Source: Endomicrobiia bacterium
Lineage (GTDB): Bacteria > Elusimicrobiota > Endomicrobiia > Endomicrobiales > Endomicrobiaceae
Direction: 5' to 3'
Length of the DNA stretch: 13,169 bases
Assembly (NCBI GenBank): GCA_025998295.1
Contig: BNVT01000027.1
Span: 1-13,169 of the forward strand
This document shows, piece after piece, positions 6,606 through 12,999 of this stretch. The position numbers and the translations under genes are program-made. The notes under the pieces are model-generated. The model ran no database searches. It saw only the letters and a list, made by a program, of their open reading frames with translations, and had not been told where the DNA came from. Within the stretch, counting starts at the first letter, position 1. Every line of letters begins with the position of its first letter.

Positions 6606-7895
6606 TTATGACTCTTTTTCCGTAAGATTAATTTTATTATCAGCGAGCCAAGCTTTTTTTGCCGATCTAATAATTTTTTCAGCTGTTTTAGGGCCTATTC
6701 TGGGCAAAGTAGTAAGATCATCAATAGTAAACATTGTCAATTTTTCTATATTTGTATATCCTACTTTTACAAGGATATCTATAATTTTTGCGCTAATATC
6801 TTCAAGTTTTTCGAGTGCCTCGACCTCTTTTTCAACTTTTTTATCACTTTCATGTTTTTTCTGTCCTTCAGATTTTACATCTATATGCCAACCGACAAGT
6901 TTTGCAGCAAGCCTTACATTGTGACCATTCTTACCAATAGCTAAAGATAGCATATCGTCGCTTACAAATACTTCAGCTTTCTTTTTTTCTTCAGAAATTA
7001 TAGCTACTGAAATCACCTTTGCTGGAGATAAAGCTCCTGCTATGTATTTTGCATAATCTAGAGAGTAAGAAACTAAATCGATTCTTTCCCCTTCCAACTC
7101 ATCAATGATAGGTTTGACTCTTGCGCCTTTTACTCCAACGCATGCACCAACAGGATCAACTTTAGGATTATGAGATAACACTGCTATTTTTGTTCTCATG
7201 CCAGGATCCCTTACAATGTTTACTATCTCTACAACTTTTTCATAAATTTCAGGAACTTCCTGTTCAAAAAGTCTCCTTACAAGTTCTGTGCTTGCTCTTG
7301 ATAAAACAATACCAGAACCTTTCACATTTCTTTCAACTTTTATAATTACAGCTCTTATATGCTGCCCAATACTGAATTTTTCTTTAGAAACCTGTTCGCT
7401 ACCTGGAAGAATAGCTTCAGTTTTACCTAAATCTACTACAAGATTTTTATTTGCTATACGGTATATAACACCACCTACAATTTGTCCTACTTTTTTTTTC
7501 ATTTCCTCAAACAAAGAATCTCTTTCAGAGATTCTAATTCTCTGTGCTATAACCTGTTTAGCTGTCTGCGCAGCAATACGTGAAAAAACCTGTGTATCGA
7601 GAGGTATTTTTACTTCCGCACCTATTTCTGAACTCTGCCCAAGTTTCTTTGCATCTTGCACGCATATCTCCAAAAGAGGATTTGCAACTTTTTTAGCAAC
7701 AACTTTTATTGCACTGGCAACCATTTCACCCGTCTCGCTGTCCACTCTAGCCTCGACATTAACGTTCTTGCCAACATGTTTTTTATATGCCGACACAAGA
7801 GCATTTTCTATCACAGCTAAAATATCCTCTTTCTTAATCTTCTTATCTTTTTCAATCTGTTCAAGAGCCCTTGAAAGCTCGCCCTTTTCTGCCAT
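6606..7895 (-). CDS. nusA: Transcription termination/antitermination factor NusA
   Basis: NusA binds RNA polymerase and nascent RNA and controls pausing, termination and antitermination. The 429-aa protein has the N-terminal polymerase-binding domain (1-125), an S1 domain (about 136-200, GQIVGGVIYRI to GIVLSR), KH1 with GVKG (254-257), KH2 with GKNG (321-324), and a short C-terminal helix-hairpin-helix unit (about 366-415, LTTLPRIGPKTAEKII). This is the usual size for species without the long acidic repeats of E. coli NusA. GGAG sits just before ATG, directly after the rimP stop (9-base gap), so rimP and nusA are coupled. The usual next gene, infB, is absent. Downstream are only a perfect 6-bp hairpin (6558-6572) without a U-run and repeat copy B. 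Confidence 0.96.
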   Translation of the reverse strand: MAEKGELSRALEQIEKDKKIKKEDILAVIENALVSAYKKHVGKNVNVEARVDSETGEMVASAIKVVAKKVANPLLEICVQDAKKLGQSSEIGAEVKIPLDTQVFSRIAAQTAKQVIAQRIRISERDSLFEEMKKKVGQIVGGVIYRIANKNLVVDLGKTEAILPGSEQVSKEKFSIGQHIRAVIIKVERNVKGSGIVLSRASTELVRRLFEQEVPEIYEKVVEIVNIVRDPGMRTKIAVLSHNPKVDPVGACVGVKGARVKPIIDELEGERIDLVSYSLDYAKYIAGALSPAKVISVAIISEEKKKAEVFVSDDMLSLAIGKNGHNVRLAAKLVGWHIDVKSEGQKKHESDKKVEKEVEALEKLEDISAKIIDILVKVGYTNIEKLTMFTIDDLTTLPRIGPKTAEKIIRSAKKAWLADNKINLTEKES

Positions 7896-7904
7896 TTTAT
7901 CCTC

Positions 7905-8366
7905 CTAAACATCTGTTTCTATATTAGCTTTCTTTATATCTAAAAAATTTATTTCCACCATTCCGTTTGTCACATCATCTATTTTTACTTTCCCATCTTT
8001 GAAATCTACCAACTTCCCTAAAAAATTTTTTTGGTTATTAATAGCCTCAAAAGTCTGTATTCTTATATTACTTCCGATAAAGCGTTTAAAACTTTCTTCT
8101 TTTTTCAAAATTCTGTTGAGTCCGGGAGACGAGATTTCTAATACATCAGAATCCTTTAGTATATCATTTTCACATAGAACATCGCTAAAAACATGGCTTA
8201 TGTTTTCACAATCGCTCATCGTTACTCCGCCGTTTTTGTCAATAAAAATCCTGACAATCCAGTCGCCATTTTCTTTAACGTATTGAACATCAACTAATTC
8301 AATTTTTTCTTGCGCTATAACCGTCTCGAGTAAACTTTCTATTTTTTGTATTTTGTCCATTTTCAT
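7905..8366 (-). CDS. rimP: Ribosome maturation factor RimP
   Basis: RimP assists maturation of the 30S subunit. The 153-aa length is typical. The hallmark VLEISSPGLNRILKKEESF lies near the middle, after an N-terminal alpha/beta domain (ELVDVQYVKENGDWIVRIFI) and before the Sm-like C-terminal domain (FLGKLVDFKDGKVKI). The start at 8366 is supported by AAGGG six bases upstream; a second ATG at 8360 is possible. rimP-nusA is the standard order. Here it directly follows rplA on the same strand, separated by 73 bases that contain a terminator-like hairpin, so rimP may depend partly on read-through from the rplKA transcript. Confidence 0.94.
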   Translation of the reverse strand: MKMDKIQKIESLLETVIAQEKIELVDVQYVKENGDWIVRIFIDKNGGVTMSDCENISHVFSDVLCENDILKDSDVLEISSPGLNRILKKEESFKRFIGSNIRIQTFEAINNQKNFLGKLVDFKDGKVKIDDVTNGMVEINFLDIKKANIETDV

Positions 8367-8383
8367 AATTAACCCTTACAAAT

Positions 8384-8413
8384 GCAAAAGGCGGCCTTTA
8401 TAGCCACCCTTTG
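8384..8413 (-). terminator. Terminator or attenuator between rplA and rimP
   Basis: On the minus strand AAAGGGTGGC, a short loop and GCCGCCTTTTGC form a stem of nine pairs with one bulged G and one G-T pair, followed by four T. The U-run is short, so partial read-through into rimP-nusA is likely. Confidence 0.55.
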
Positions 8414-8439
8414 GACACAAAAAATTTCTTTAAAGCAAC

Positions 8440-9117
8440 TTATATTTTCTGTTCAACAAATATACCAGGTCCCATAGTTGATGAAATGGAAATACTCCTC
8501 ATGTACATGCCCTTCGCGCTTGAAGGTTTTGCTTTCGCGACGGTCTCAATCAAAGTTTTAATATTGTCCGCAAGCTTTTCTTTTTCAAAAGATGCTTTCC
8601 CTACGGGAACGTGAATTATTCCAAAAGAATCATTTTTATACTCAACTCTTCCTTTCTTAAGTTCTGTAACTGTTGTAGCTATGTCAAATGTTACCGTTCC
8701 TGATTTTGGATTTGGCATCAAACCTTTAGGCCCAAGAATCTTTGCAACTTTGCTCAAGTCTTTCATAACATCAGGCGTTGCAACCAAAATATCAAAACCA
8801 AGATTGTTTTTTGATATATTTTCAATCAATTCGTCAAAACCTACAACATCTGCACCTGCCGCTTCAGCTTCTTTCTGTTTTTCACCTTTTGCCAAAACTG
8901 CAACTTTTCTTGTCTTGCCAATACCGTGGGGAAGAGATACTGTACCCCTTACTATCTGGTCACTCTGTTTAGGATCGATCCCAAGTTTAATGTGAAGTTC
9001 AACTGTTTCATCAAACTTTGCTTTTGCTGTTTCTTTTACTAAAGCTGATGCTTCCTCTATCGTATAAGATTTGCTCTTGTCAATCAATTTTGCCACTTCG
9101 TTTAACCTTTTACCCAC
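8440..9117 (-). CDS. rplA: 50S ribosomal protein L1
   Basis: L1 forms the mobile stalk at the ribosomal E site and in many bacteria represses its own operon by binding a leader mimic of its 23S rRNA site. The 225-aa protein is complete: VELHIKLGIDPKQSDQIVRG near the N-terminus, the inserted domain with KVAVLAKGEK and ATPDVM, the hallmark LGPKGLMPNPKSGTV, and a C-terminal STMGPGIFVE. The start codon is GTG at 9117, fixed by CAGGAGGAG at 9121-9129. It lies 180 bases after rplK, a wide gap for this pair. The order rplK-rplA is universal, but rplJ does not follow. Confidence 0.96.
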   Translation of the reverse strand: MGKRLNEVAKLIDKSKSYTIEEASALVKETAKAKFDETVELHIKLGIDPKQSDQIVRGTVSLPHGIGKTRKVAVLAKGEKQKEAEAAGADVVGFDELIENISKNNLGFDILVATPDVMKDLSKVAKILGPKGLMPNPKSGTVTFDIATTVTELKKGRVEYKNDSFGIIHVPVGKASFEKEKLADNIKTLIETVAKAKPSSAKGMYMRSISISSTMGPGIFVEQKI

Positions 9118-9297
9118 TTTCTCCTCCTGTGGTTACACGCCGAATTAAAGCGACTCCCGCAATTTTTTCTATTCCTATTTGTTCTTTAACAAACAACACT
9201 CACCTGCTACGCAAAGCGTTCGCATTTTTACAACACTTACACAGAAAAACACAAGGAAGCGCTTAATGAAGCATAAACCAAAAAAGAAGGCTCAAAA

Positions 9298-9732
9298 CTA
9301 TTTAACAACGTCTACGCCCATACTTCTTGCAGTGCCTTCAACTGTAAGCTTTGCAGCATCAAGATTTCCATTTACATTTAAGTCAGGCATTTTCTGCTTT
9401 GCTATTTCTTCTACTTGAACGGCAGTAATTTTTCCCACCTTGTTTCTGTTAGGAACTCCTGAAGCTTTTGCAATGCCAACAGCTTTTTTTACCAAAGCTG
9501 AAACAGGAGGCATTTTCGTTATAAAAGTAAACGATCTATCTTCAAATACTGTTATAACTATAGGTATCGTCATACCCTTTTCCATGATTTTTGTTCTTTC
9601 ATTAAACTGCTTACAAAAATCCATAATATTTACACCTTGCTGCCCTAACGCAGGGCCTACTGGTGGTGCATGGTTTGCTCCACCTGCCGGAATTTGTAAT
9701 TTAATCATCGCTTTTAATTTCTTTGGGGCCAT
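9298..9732 (-). CDS. rplK: 50S ribosomal protein L11
   Basis: L11 forms part of the GTPase-associated centre with helices 43/44 of 23S rRNA and contacts elongation factors. The 144-aa length is standard. The N-terminal domain carries [20 protein letters not shown], the linker [20 protein letters not shown], and the C-terminal RNA-binding domain ends in [12 protein letters not shown]. In the proline-rich segment most proteins have ANP or ATP where this one has ANH (residues 19-21), a mild oddity near the thiostrepton site. AGGAG at 9741-9745 precedes ATG. nusG and secE, often upstream of rplK, are not here; the 5' side is a promoter region. Confidence 0.96.
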   Translation of the reverse strand: MAPKKLKAMIKLQIPAGGANHAPPVGPALGQQGVNIMDFCKQFNERTKIMEKGMTIPIVITVFEDRSFTFITKMPPVSALVKKAVGIAKASGVPNRNKVGKITAVQVEEIAKQKMPDLNVNGNLDAAKLTVEGTARSMGVDVVK

Positions 9733-9769
9733 TTTGATTACTCCTATAGCGTTTTCCCCCTCAACAATT

Positions 9770-9798
9770 TATAAACTGTCAAAGGATATTAATATCAA
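9770..9798 (-). promoter_or_regulatory. Candidate proximal promoter of rplK with palindrome
   Basis: On the minus strand TTGATA (9793-9798), a 17-base spacer and TTTATA (9770-9775). The -35 overlaps a perfect 12-bp palindrome, GATATTAATATC (9785-9796), which could be an operator or simple AT-rich chance. Confidence 0.3.
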
Positions 9799-9832
9799 CA
9801 TTAAACTATTAAACATGCATTAGCACTTTTAT

Positions 9833-9860
9833 TTTATACTACGACCTCTCCATTTTGCAA
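9833..9860 (-). promoter_or_regulatory. Candidate main promoter of rplK-rplA
   Basis: On the minus strand TTGCAA (9855-9860), a 16-base spacer and TATAAA (9833-9838). It would give a leader of roughly 95 bases before rplK, room for regulation by L1. Confidence 0.4.
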
Positions 9861-9995
9861 ATATTTAGTAAGTTTTATTACAGACAAACAACAACCAACC
9901 CACCCACTCAAATGGCAATGTGCTTATTATACATAATTCCATTAAATAGTCAAATCAGTAAAGAATGTTAAGAAATATTATAACTTTAAAAGTAA

Positions 9996-10122
9996 AAGGC
10001 AAGTTCAAGCAACTAACCAGCAATAGGATTAAAAGCGTCCTTGAGCGTCAAGATAATTTAAACATTTTCTTGTACCTCAAGATCTTAGTTTTACTGTTGC
10101 TCAGTGCCTTAAACTTGCCATT
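9996..10122. repeat. Long imperfect palindrome between rplK and yqaA
   Basis: The left arm starts AAGGCAAGTTCAAG and the right arm ends CTTAAACTTGCCATT. Eleven of the first twelve positions pair (9998-10009 with 10108-10119), and pairing continues inward with mismatches and wobbles through CCTTGAG/CTCAAG to a closing CAAGA/TCTTG stem around an AT-rich loop near 10050-10068. The whole could fold as a hairpin of about 55 bp per arm. The region between the two divergent genes holds no credible gene. ATAGTCAAATCA at 9946-9957 is identical to part of the MITE left arm (4434-4445), so the palindrome may be a related or older element. Confidence 0.6.
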
Positions 10123-10126
10123 TAAT

Positions 10127-10155
10127 TTGACAACAATTTCTGACTAGGGTAAAAT
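10127..10155 (+). promoter_or_regulatory. Strong sigma-70 promoter of the YqaA-type gene
   Basis: TTGACA (10127-10132), exactly 17 bases, TAAAAT (10150-10155). Transcription would begin near 10162, almost on the ATG at 10165. A perfect palindrome TGTGCACA (10158-10165) overlaps the likely start point and could be an operator. Confidence 0.65.
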
Positions 10156-10164
10156 GTTGTGCAC

Positions 10165-10779
10165 ATGAAAATAATAATAAATTGGTCTTTTAAACTTATG
10201 CGCAAGCTTTATGATTGGACTTTGCATTGGTCAAAAACAAAAAACTCAAATTATGCTTTATTTGGTATAGCATTTATAGAAAGTTCGTTCTTTCCTGTGC
10301 CACCAGACGTTCTTCTTATACCGTTGGTTGTTGCTGAGCCTAAAAATTGGTGGAAGAAAGCTTTAATTTGTACGGTAGGTTCTGTTTGTGGAGCTTTTTT
10401 AGGATATGCGGCAGGAAAGATTTTTTATGATACTATTGGGGTTGCAATAGTAAATTTTTGTAATCTTCAACCCATTGTTGCAATAGTCGAGAAGAATTAT
10501 GCAAACAATGCTTTTTTTAGCATTTTCGCTGAAGCATTTACACCGATCCCATATAAAGCAATAACAATTACCTCAGGAATATTTGATATTCCTTTGCCGA
10601 CTTTAATTGCAGCTTCAGTATTGGGAAGAGGCGGACGATTCTTTATTGTTTCGGCTGCTTTAAAGCTTTTTGGTGCAAAAATACAGGATACAATAGGGAA
10701 ATATTTTAATATTTTATCAATAGTATTTTTAATCTTGCTTGTCATAGGTTTTTTAGTTTTAAAGTATTACGCATGGTAG
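10165..10779 (+). CDS. YqaA/DedA-type (COG1238) inner-membrane protein
   Basis: The protein belongs to the YqaA branch of the SNARE-associated/DedA-like family, polytopic membrane proteins linked to lipid transport and envelope upkeep. Diagnostic parts are RKLYDWTLHWSKT near the start, ESSFFPVPPDVLLIPL, an amphipathic turn with EAFTPIPYKAITITSG, the GRGGRFFIVSAAL segment, and a last hydrophobic helix (ILSIVFLILLVIGFLVL). ATG 10165 gives 204 aa but lies only a few bases after the predicted transcription start, implying a leaderless message. ATG 10198 gives 193 aa and matches the usual family start (MRKLYDW) but has no ribosome site. GTG 10159 lies before the transcription start. It stands alone on the plus strand, divergent from rplK. 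Confidence 0.85.
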   Translation: MKIIINWSFKLMRKLYDWTLHWSKTKNSNYALFGIAFIESSFFPVPPDVLLIPLVVAEPKNWWKKALICTVGSVCGAFLGYAAGKIFYDTIGVAIVNFCNLQPIVAIVEKNYANNAFFSIFAEAFTPIPYKAITITSGIFDIPLPTLIAASVLGRGGRFFIVSAALKLFGAKIQDTIGKYFNILSIVFLILLVIGFLVLKYYAW

Positions 10780-10784
10780 AATAT

Positions 10785-10813
10785 TTGACAAGAGCAGCAT
10801 CTTTTTATACAAT
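10785..10813 (+). promoter_or_regulatory. Promoter of the tRNA-Tyr/tRNA-Gly pair
   Basis: TTGACA (10785-10790), a 17-base spacer and TACAAT (10808-10813), starting six bases after the stop of the membrane gene. The leader would be about 88 bases before tRNA-Tyr. Confidence 0.6.
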
Positions 10814-10907
10814 CGGCCAGTTTGCTGTGGGAAGAGGGGGTTATTGATAACCAACAAAAGATCTCTTTACGTCCTAACTTGAAATGAAATCCGTTAATCA
10901 ATGGATA

Positions 10908-10993
10908 GGGGGTGTGGCAGAGTGGTCTAATGCACCAGACTGTAAATCTGGCGGGCTTGCCCTTCGGTGGTTCAAATCCATCCGCCCCCACCA
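10908..10993 (+). tRNA. tRNA-Tyr (anticodon GTA)
   Basis: The acceptor stem GGGGGTG pairs with CGCCCCC. The anticodon stem CCAGA/TCTGG encloses CTGTAAA with anticodon GTA at 10942-10944. A long variable arm (GCGGGCTTGCCCTTC region) marks it as a class II tRNA, as expected for bacterial tRNA-Tyr. The T arm is GGTGG TTCAAAT CCATC. Discriminator A and an encoded CCA (10991-10993) complete it. The anticodon G34 is a queuosine site, so this tRNA is a likely substrate of the pathway that includes QueH in this window. Confidence 0.95.
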
Positions 10994-11009
10994 CATCGAA
11001 ACATTATCT

Positions 11010-11080
11010 GCGGGAGTAGCACAGTGGTAGTGCTCCAGCCTTCCAAGCTGGCCATGCGGGTTCGATTCCCGTCTCCCGCT
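11010..11080 (+). tRNA. tRNA-Gly (anticodon TCC)
   Basis: The acceptor stem GCGGGAG pairs with CTCCCGC, with discriminator T at 11080. The anticodon stem CCAGC/GCTGG encloses CTTCCAA with anticodon TCC at 11042-11044. The T arm is GCGGG TTCGATT CCCGT. The CCA end is not encoded (TGA follows), unlike tRNA-Tyr 17 bases upstream, so CCA must be added by the nucleotidyltransferase. The tRNA-Tyr, tRNA-Gly order is common just upstream of tuf and rplKA clusters; here tuf is absent. Confidence 0.95.
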
Positions 11081-11125
11081 TGATTAATAAGCATATTTTG
11101 AAGTATTGATATCTAAGAACCCGTG

Positions 11126-11219
11126 TCTTTGGTAGGTTTTAGTATTTACCGTGCCAGACCTTGTTTTAAACATCTTGTCATAAAAAAACATCAAATACTA
11201 AAAAACAAAGATATGACAA
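11126..11219. repeat. Nested inverted repeats after the tRNA genes
   Basis: TCTTTG plus GGTTTTAGTATTT (11126-11147) is mirrored by AAATACTAAAAAACAAAGA (11193-11211). A perfect 8-bp pair, TTGTCATA (11175-11182) and TATGACAA (11212-11219), overlaps it, so two alternative hairpins exclude one another. No run of T follows directly. It may end the tRNA transcript or be a chance product of AT-rich sequence. Confidence 0.35.
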
Positions 11220-11251
11220 CAATGACTTGATTTTTGGGTTTTTGGAGAAAC

Positions 11252-11725
11252 TTGAAAATAATAATTTTAGTAGCTTTTATCAACAGAAATATTAATAGTT
11301 TAGAGTTATCAACAGTTATCAGTTATTATCAAGTTCAGTCGTTCCTTGTTTATAATTTTGTCTTATTGCAATGATTTAATAAGTTTTTTAGTCTTAAATA
11401 TCAATTTCAGATTCTGCAATATGTTCTTTGCCTGAAATTTCTATAATTGCCGTCTTAAAACTTCCAATTTGGAGATTATCCCGCGACACGACAAATTCGG
11501 ATTTAATTGCTATAACAGCAGGTAGAGGGCAGAAACACAGTGAAACAAGAACAGATTCAATGAAAGAGAATGCTGAATTTTAAAACAATAGTCCCTGAAG
11601 TTGTAACATATTTTTCTAAAACACTTATTTTTGTGGCAACAAACACTGTAGACATATTGTCTTACATTACATATAATATTTCAGGAAAGTCGTCACATGA
11701 AGTTATAAGGGCAAGCGGATTTTAA
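11252..11725 (+). pseudogene. ldh: L-lactate dehydrogenase pseudogene (5' half)
   Basis: GGAG at 11244 precedes a TTG at 11252 whose frame reads LKIIILVAF, like the start of an NAD-binding dehydrogenase. A later frame gives NDLISFLVLNIN near 11382-11417, where the family has an EIVLIDIN-like strand. Near 11467 is GDYPATR. From about 11494 the frame reads NSDLIAITAGRGQKHSETRT and DSMKENAEF, then TAA at 11581. A shift leads to IVPEVVTYFSKTLIFVATNT and VDILSYITYNISGKSSHEVI, ending at TAA 11723. The QK.SETR and TNPVDIL-like motifs favour lactate over malate dehydrogenase; the usual TNP is TNT here. The catalytic half with the active-site histidine is missing. Frameshifts, a bad start and the deletion make it inactive, removing one route from pyruvate to lactate. 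Confidence 0.8.
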
Positions 11726-12053
11726 TAATGCTTTAAAAGCGCCAATGATCTTATTACTTTTTTCTAAGGTACAAATTTGATAGTATTGCTGAAACTGAAA
11801 TCAAAATACTGGAATTTTAGCTTAACAATAGACTAAAAAGTAGAAAAGTATAAGAGGATAAAGATGCTAAATATAATCTTGAAGTAGCGTTATTAAAATT
11901 AAATTAAAAAATAGCAGTCAAAGCAATCGAGGATAATAAAAAAATGTGTGGTCTGCTATGATTTTAAATTGTTGTGATGAGTTGGATAAAAAAAGCCGAT
12001 AAACTAATAAATAAAATAAAGTCACTAAGTCAGCCTAAAAAGGATTGGAAGAA
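11726..12053 (+). pseudogene. batC: batC-like TPR gene remnant
   Basis: From 11854 the frame reads EDKDAKYNLEVALLKLN, a close fit to the last TPR helix of BatC-type proteins (DAKYNLE-ALKK). It then has TAA at 11905 followed by KIAVKAIEDNKK. A shifted frame from 11976 reads DELDKKSR with TAA codons at 12000, 12012 and 12036; replacing TAA by CAA gives the Gln/Lys-rich tail usual for BatC. The likely 5' part (a hydrophobic APMILLLFS near 11739-11765) is heavily eroded. The position just before batD supports the assignment, since batA-batB-batC-batD is the normal aerotolerance/Bat order. batA, batB and a moxR-type ATPase are not in the window. Confidence 0.6.
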
Positions 12054-12956
12054 ATGCTTAAAAAGATGTTCTGTTCAATCATATTATTATTTACAACGAT
12101 TGTTTTATTGTATGCAGATTCTTTTTCTCTTAAAGTGTCTGTTGATAAAAATATTGTACCGTTAAATGAATATTTTATATATTCGATTACAGGAAGCGGG
12201 GATGGTAAAAATCTTCCTAAATTTCAGGTAAGTGATATGCCTGAATTTACAGTACGTGGTGTAGCTATCTTTGGAAATACGTTTATGAGTAGTAACGGTA
12301 AAGTAAGTGCACGTGTAACGAATGCAATACATAACTATACTTTAAGACCTAAAAGAATAGGAAAATTTACTATACCTCCCGCTAAAGCAATATTTAATGG
12401 CAAAACATATTTGACAGAAAGTATAGAAGTTGAAGTTATACCCGTTAAGGACGTAAATTCTCAAAGTGTTCAAAATATTTCTTCGCGAAATAATCATAAA
12501 TCAACACCAAATCCCTGTGCAAAAACTTCTGTAAATAAAAAAACTGTTTACGAAAACGAAAAACCTATTTATAAATCTAGTTTTTATACCAATAGAATAC
12601 ATAGAAATAAATTTAAAAAATTAAAAAGTTTTAATTTTGTAAATTTTCATACGCTTATGAATGAAGCCAAAACAGATAGCGCAAACGATAGCTTTGACGC
12701 CGCGCTATATAAAATTTATCAGGCTTTAATCGAAATTATCAATATAAAAACAGGAACGTTATCTGATAATTTGCAAGAATCGCAAATATTTGACAATCTT
12801 ACTAAAAGCGGAGTGGATAACGAAACCATTTTCAAAATATTAAAAGTATTAGAAGGAATAAATTTTTATAGATTTGCTTTGGTGGACATAGATAAAGACT
12901 CTTTAAACACATTGATAGATGAAGTTAATGCTGTTTTTATAGATTTAAAAAAGTGA
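12054..12956 (+). CDS. batD: BatD-like protein with large internal deletion
   Basis: BatD proteins are exported, membrane-anchored parts of the Bat (Bacteroides aerotolerance) system. From ATG 12054 (AAGGA about ten bases upstream) the 300-aa product has a signal peptide (MLKKMFCSIILLFTTIVLLY, cut after Ala21) and a first Ig-like domain (about 24-131: VSVDKNIVPLNEYF, YTLRPKRIGKFTIPPAKAIF). It then has the beginning of the second domain (SVNKKTVYENEKPIYKSSFY, 159-178). At about residue 183 it jumps to what is normally the C-terminal cytoplasmic part (DAALYKIYQALIEIINIKTG, 215-234). Family members are often 400-600 aa and carry the rest of the second domain and a membrane helix between. Here these are gone, yet the frame stays open. 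The product would be unanchored, so it may be a gene in early decay. Confidence 0.7.
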   Translation: MLKKMFCSIILLFTTIVLLYADSFSLKVSVDKNIVPLNEYFIYSITGSGDGKNLPKFQVSDMPEFTVRGVAIFGNTFMSSNGKVSARVTNAIHNYTLRPKRIGKFTIPPAKAIFNGKTYLTESIEVEVIPVKDVNSQSVQNISSRNNHKSTPNPCAKTSVNKKTVYENEKPIYKSSFYTNRIHRNKFKKLKSFNFVNFHTLMNEAKTDSANDSFDAALYKIYQALIEIINIKTGTLSDNLQESQIFDNLTKSGVDNETIFKILKVLEGINFYRFALVDIDKDSLNTLIDEVNAVFIDLKK

Positions 12957-12970
12957 ACTCATCTCAAAAT

Positions 12971-12999
12971 AAGTACAGCACAACTTAAAGCGATTCGCT
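12971..12999 (-). repeat. Sequence related to the MITE arm
   Basis: On the minus strand AATCGCTTTAAGTTGTGCTG matches AATCACTTTAAGTTGTACAG of the left MITE arm at 17 of 20 positions. No partner arm is seen before the window ends. The remaining bases to 13169 show only a small perfect hairpin (GTTCT AGTA AGAAC, about 13031-13044). Confidence 0.4.

Noticed and set aside
7288..7908. 206-codon plus-strand open frame opposite nusA
   Set aside because: It lies fully antisense to a well-conserved nusA, has no family features, and its Ser/Thr/Phe-rich composition is the usual shadow of a Lys/Glu-rich gene.
9965..10147. 60-codon plus-strand frame
   Set aside because: It covers the long palindrome, has no ribosome site, and its sequence is explained by the inverted repeat.
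11277..11314. Two TTATCAACA sites resembling DnaA boxes (11277-11285, 11306-11314)
   Set aside because: Both differ from TTATCCACA at a key position, there are only two, and they lie in the ldh pseudogene; not enough for an origin.
11974..12165. 63-codon frame overlapping the start of batD
   Set aside because: It is out of frame with the batD signal peptide and is made of decayed batC tail plus shifted batD.
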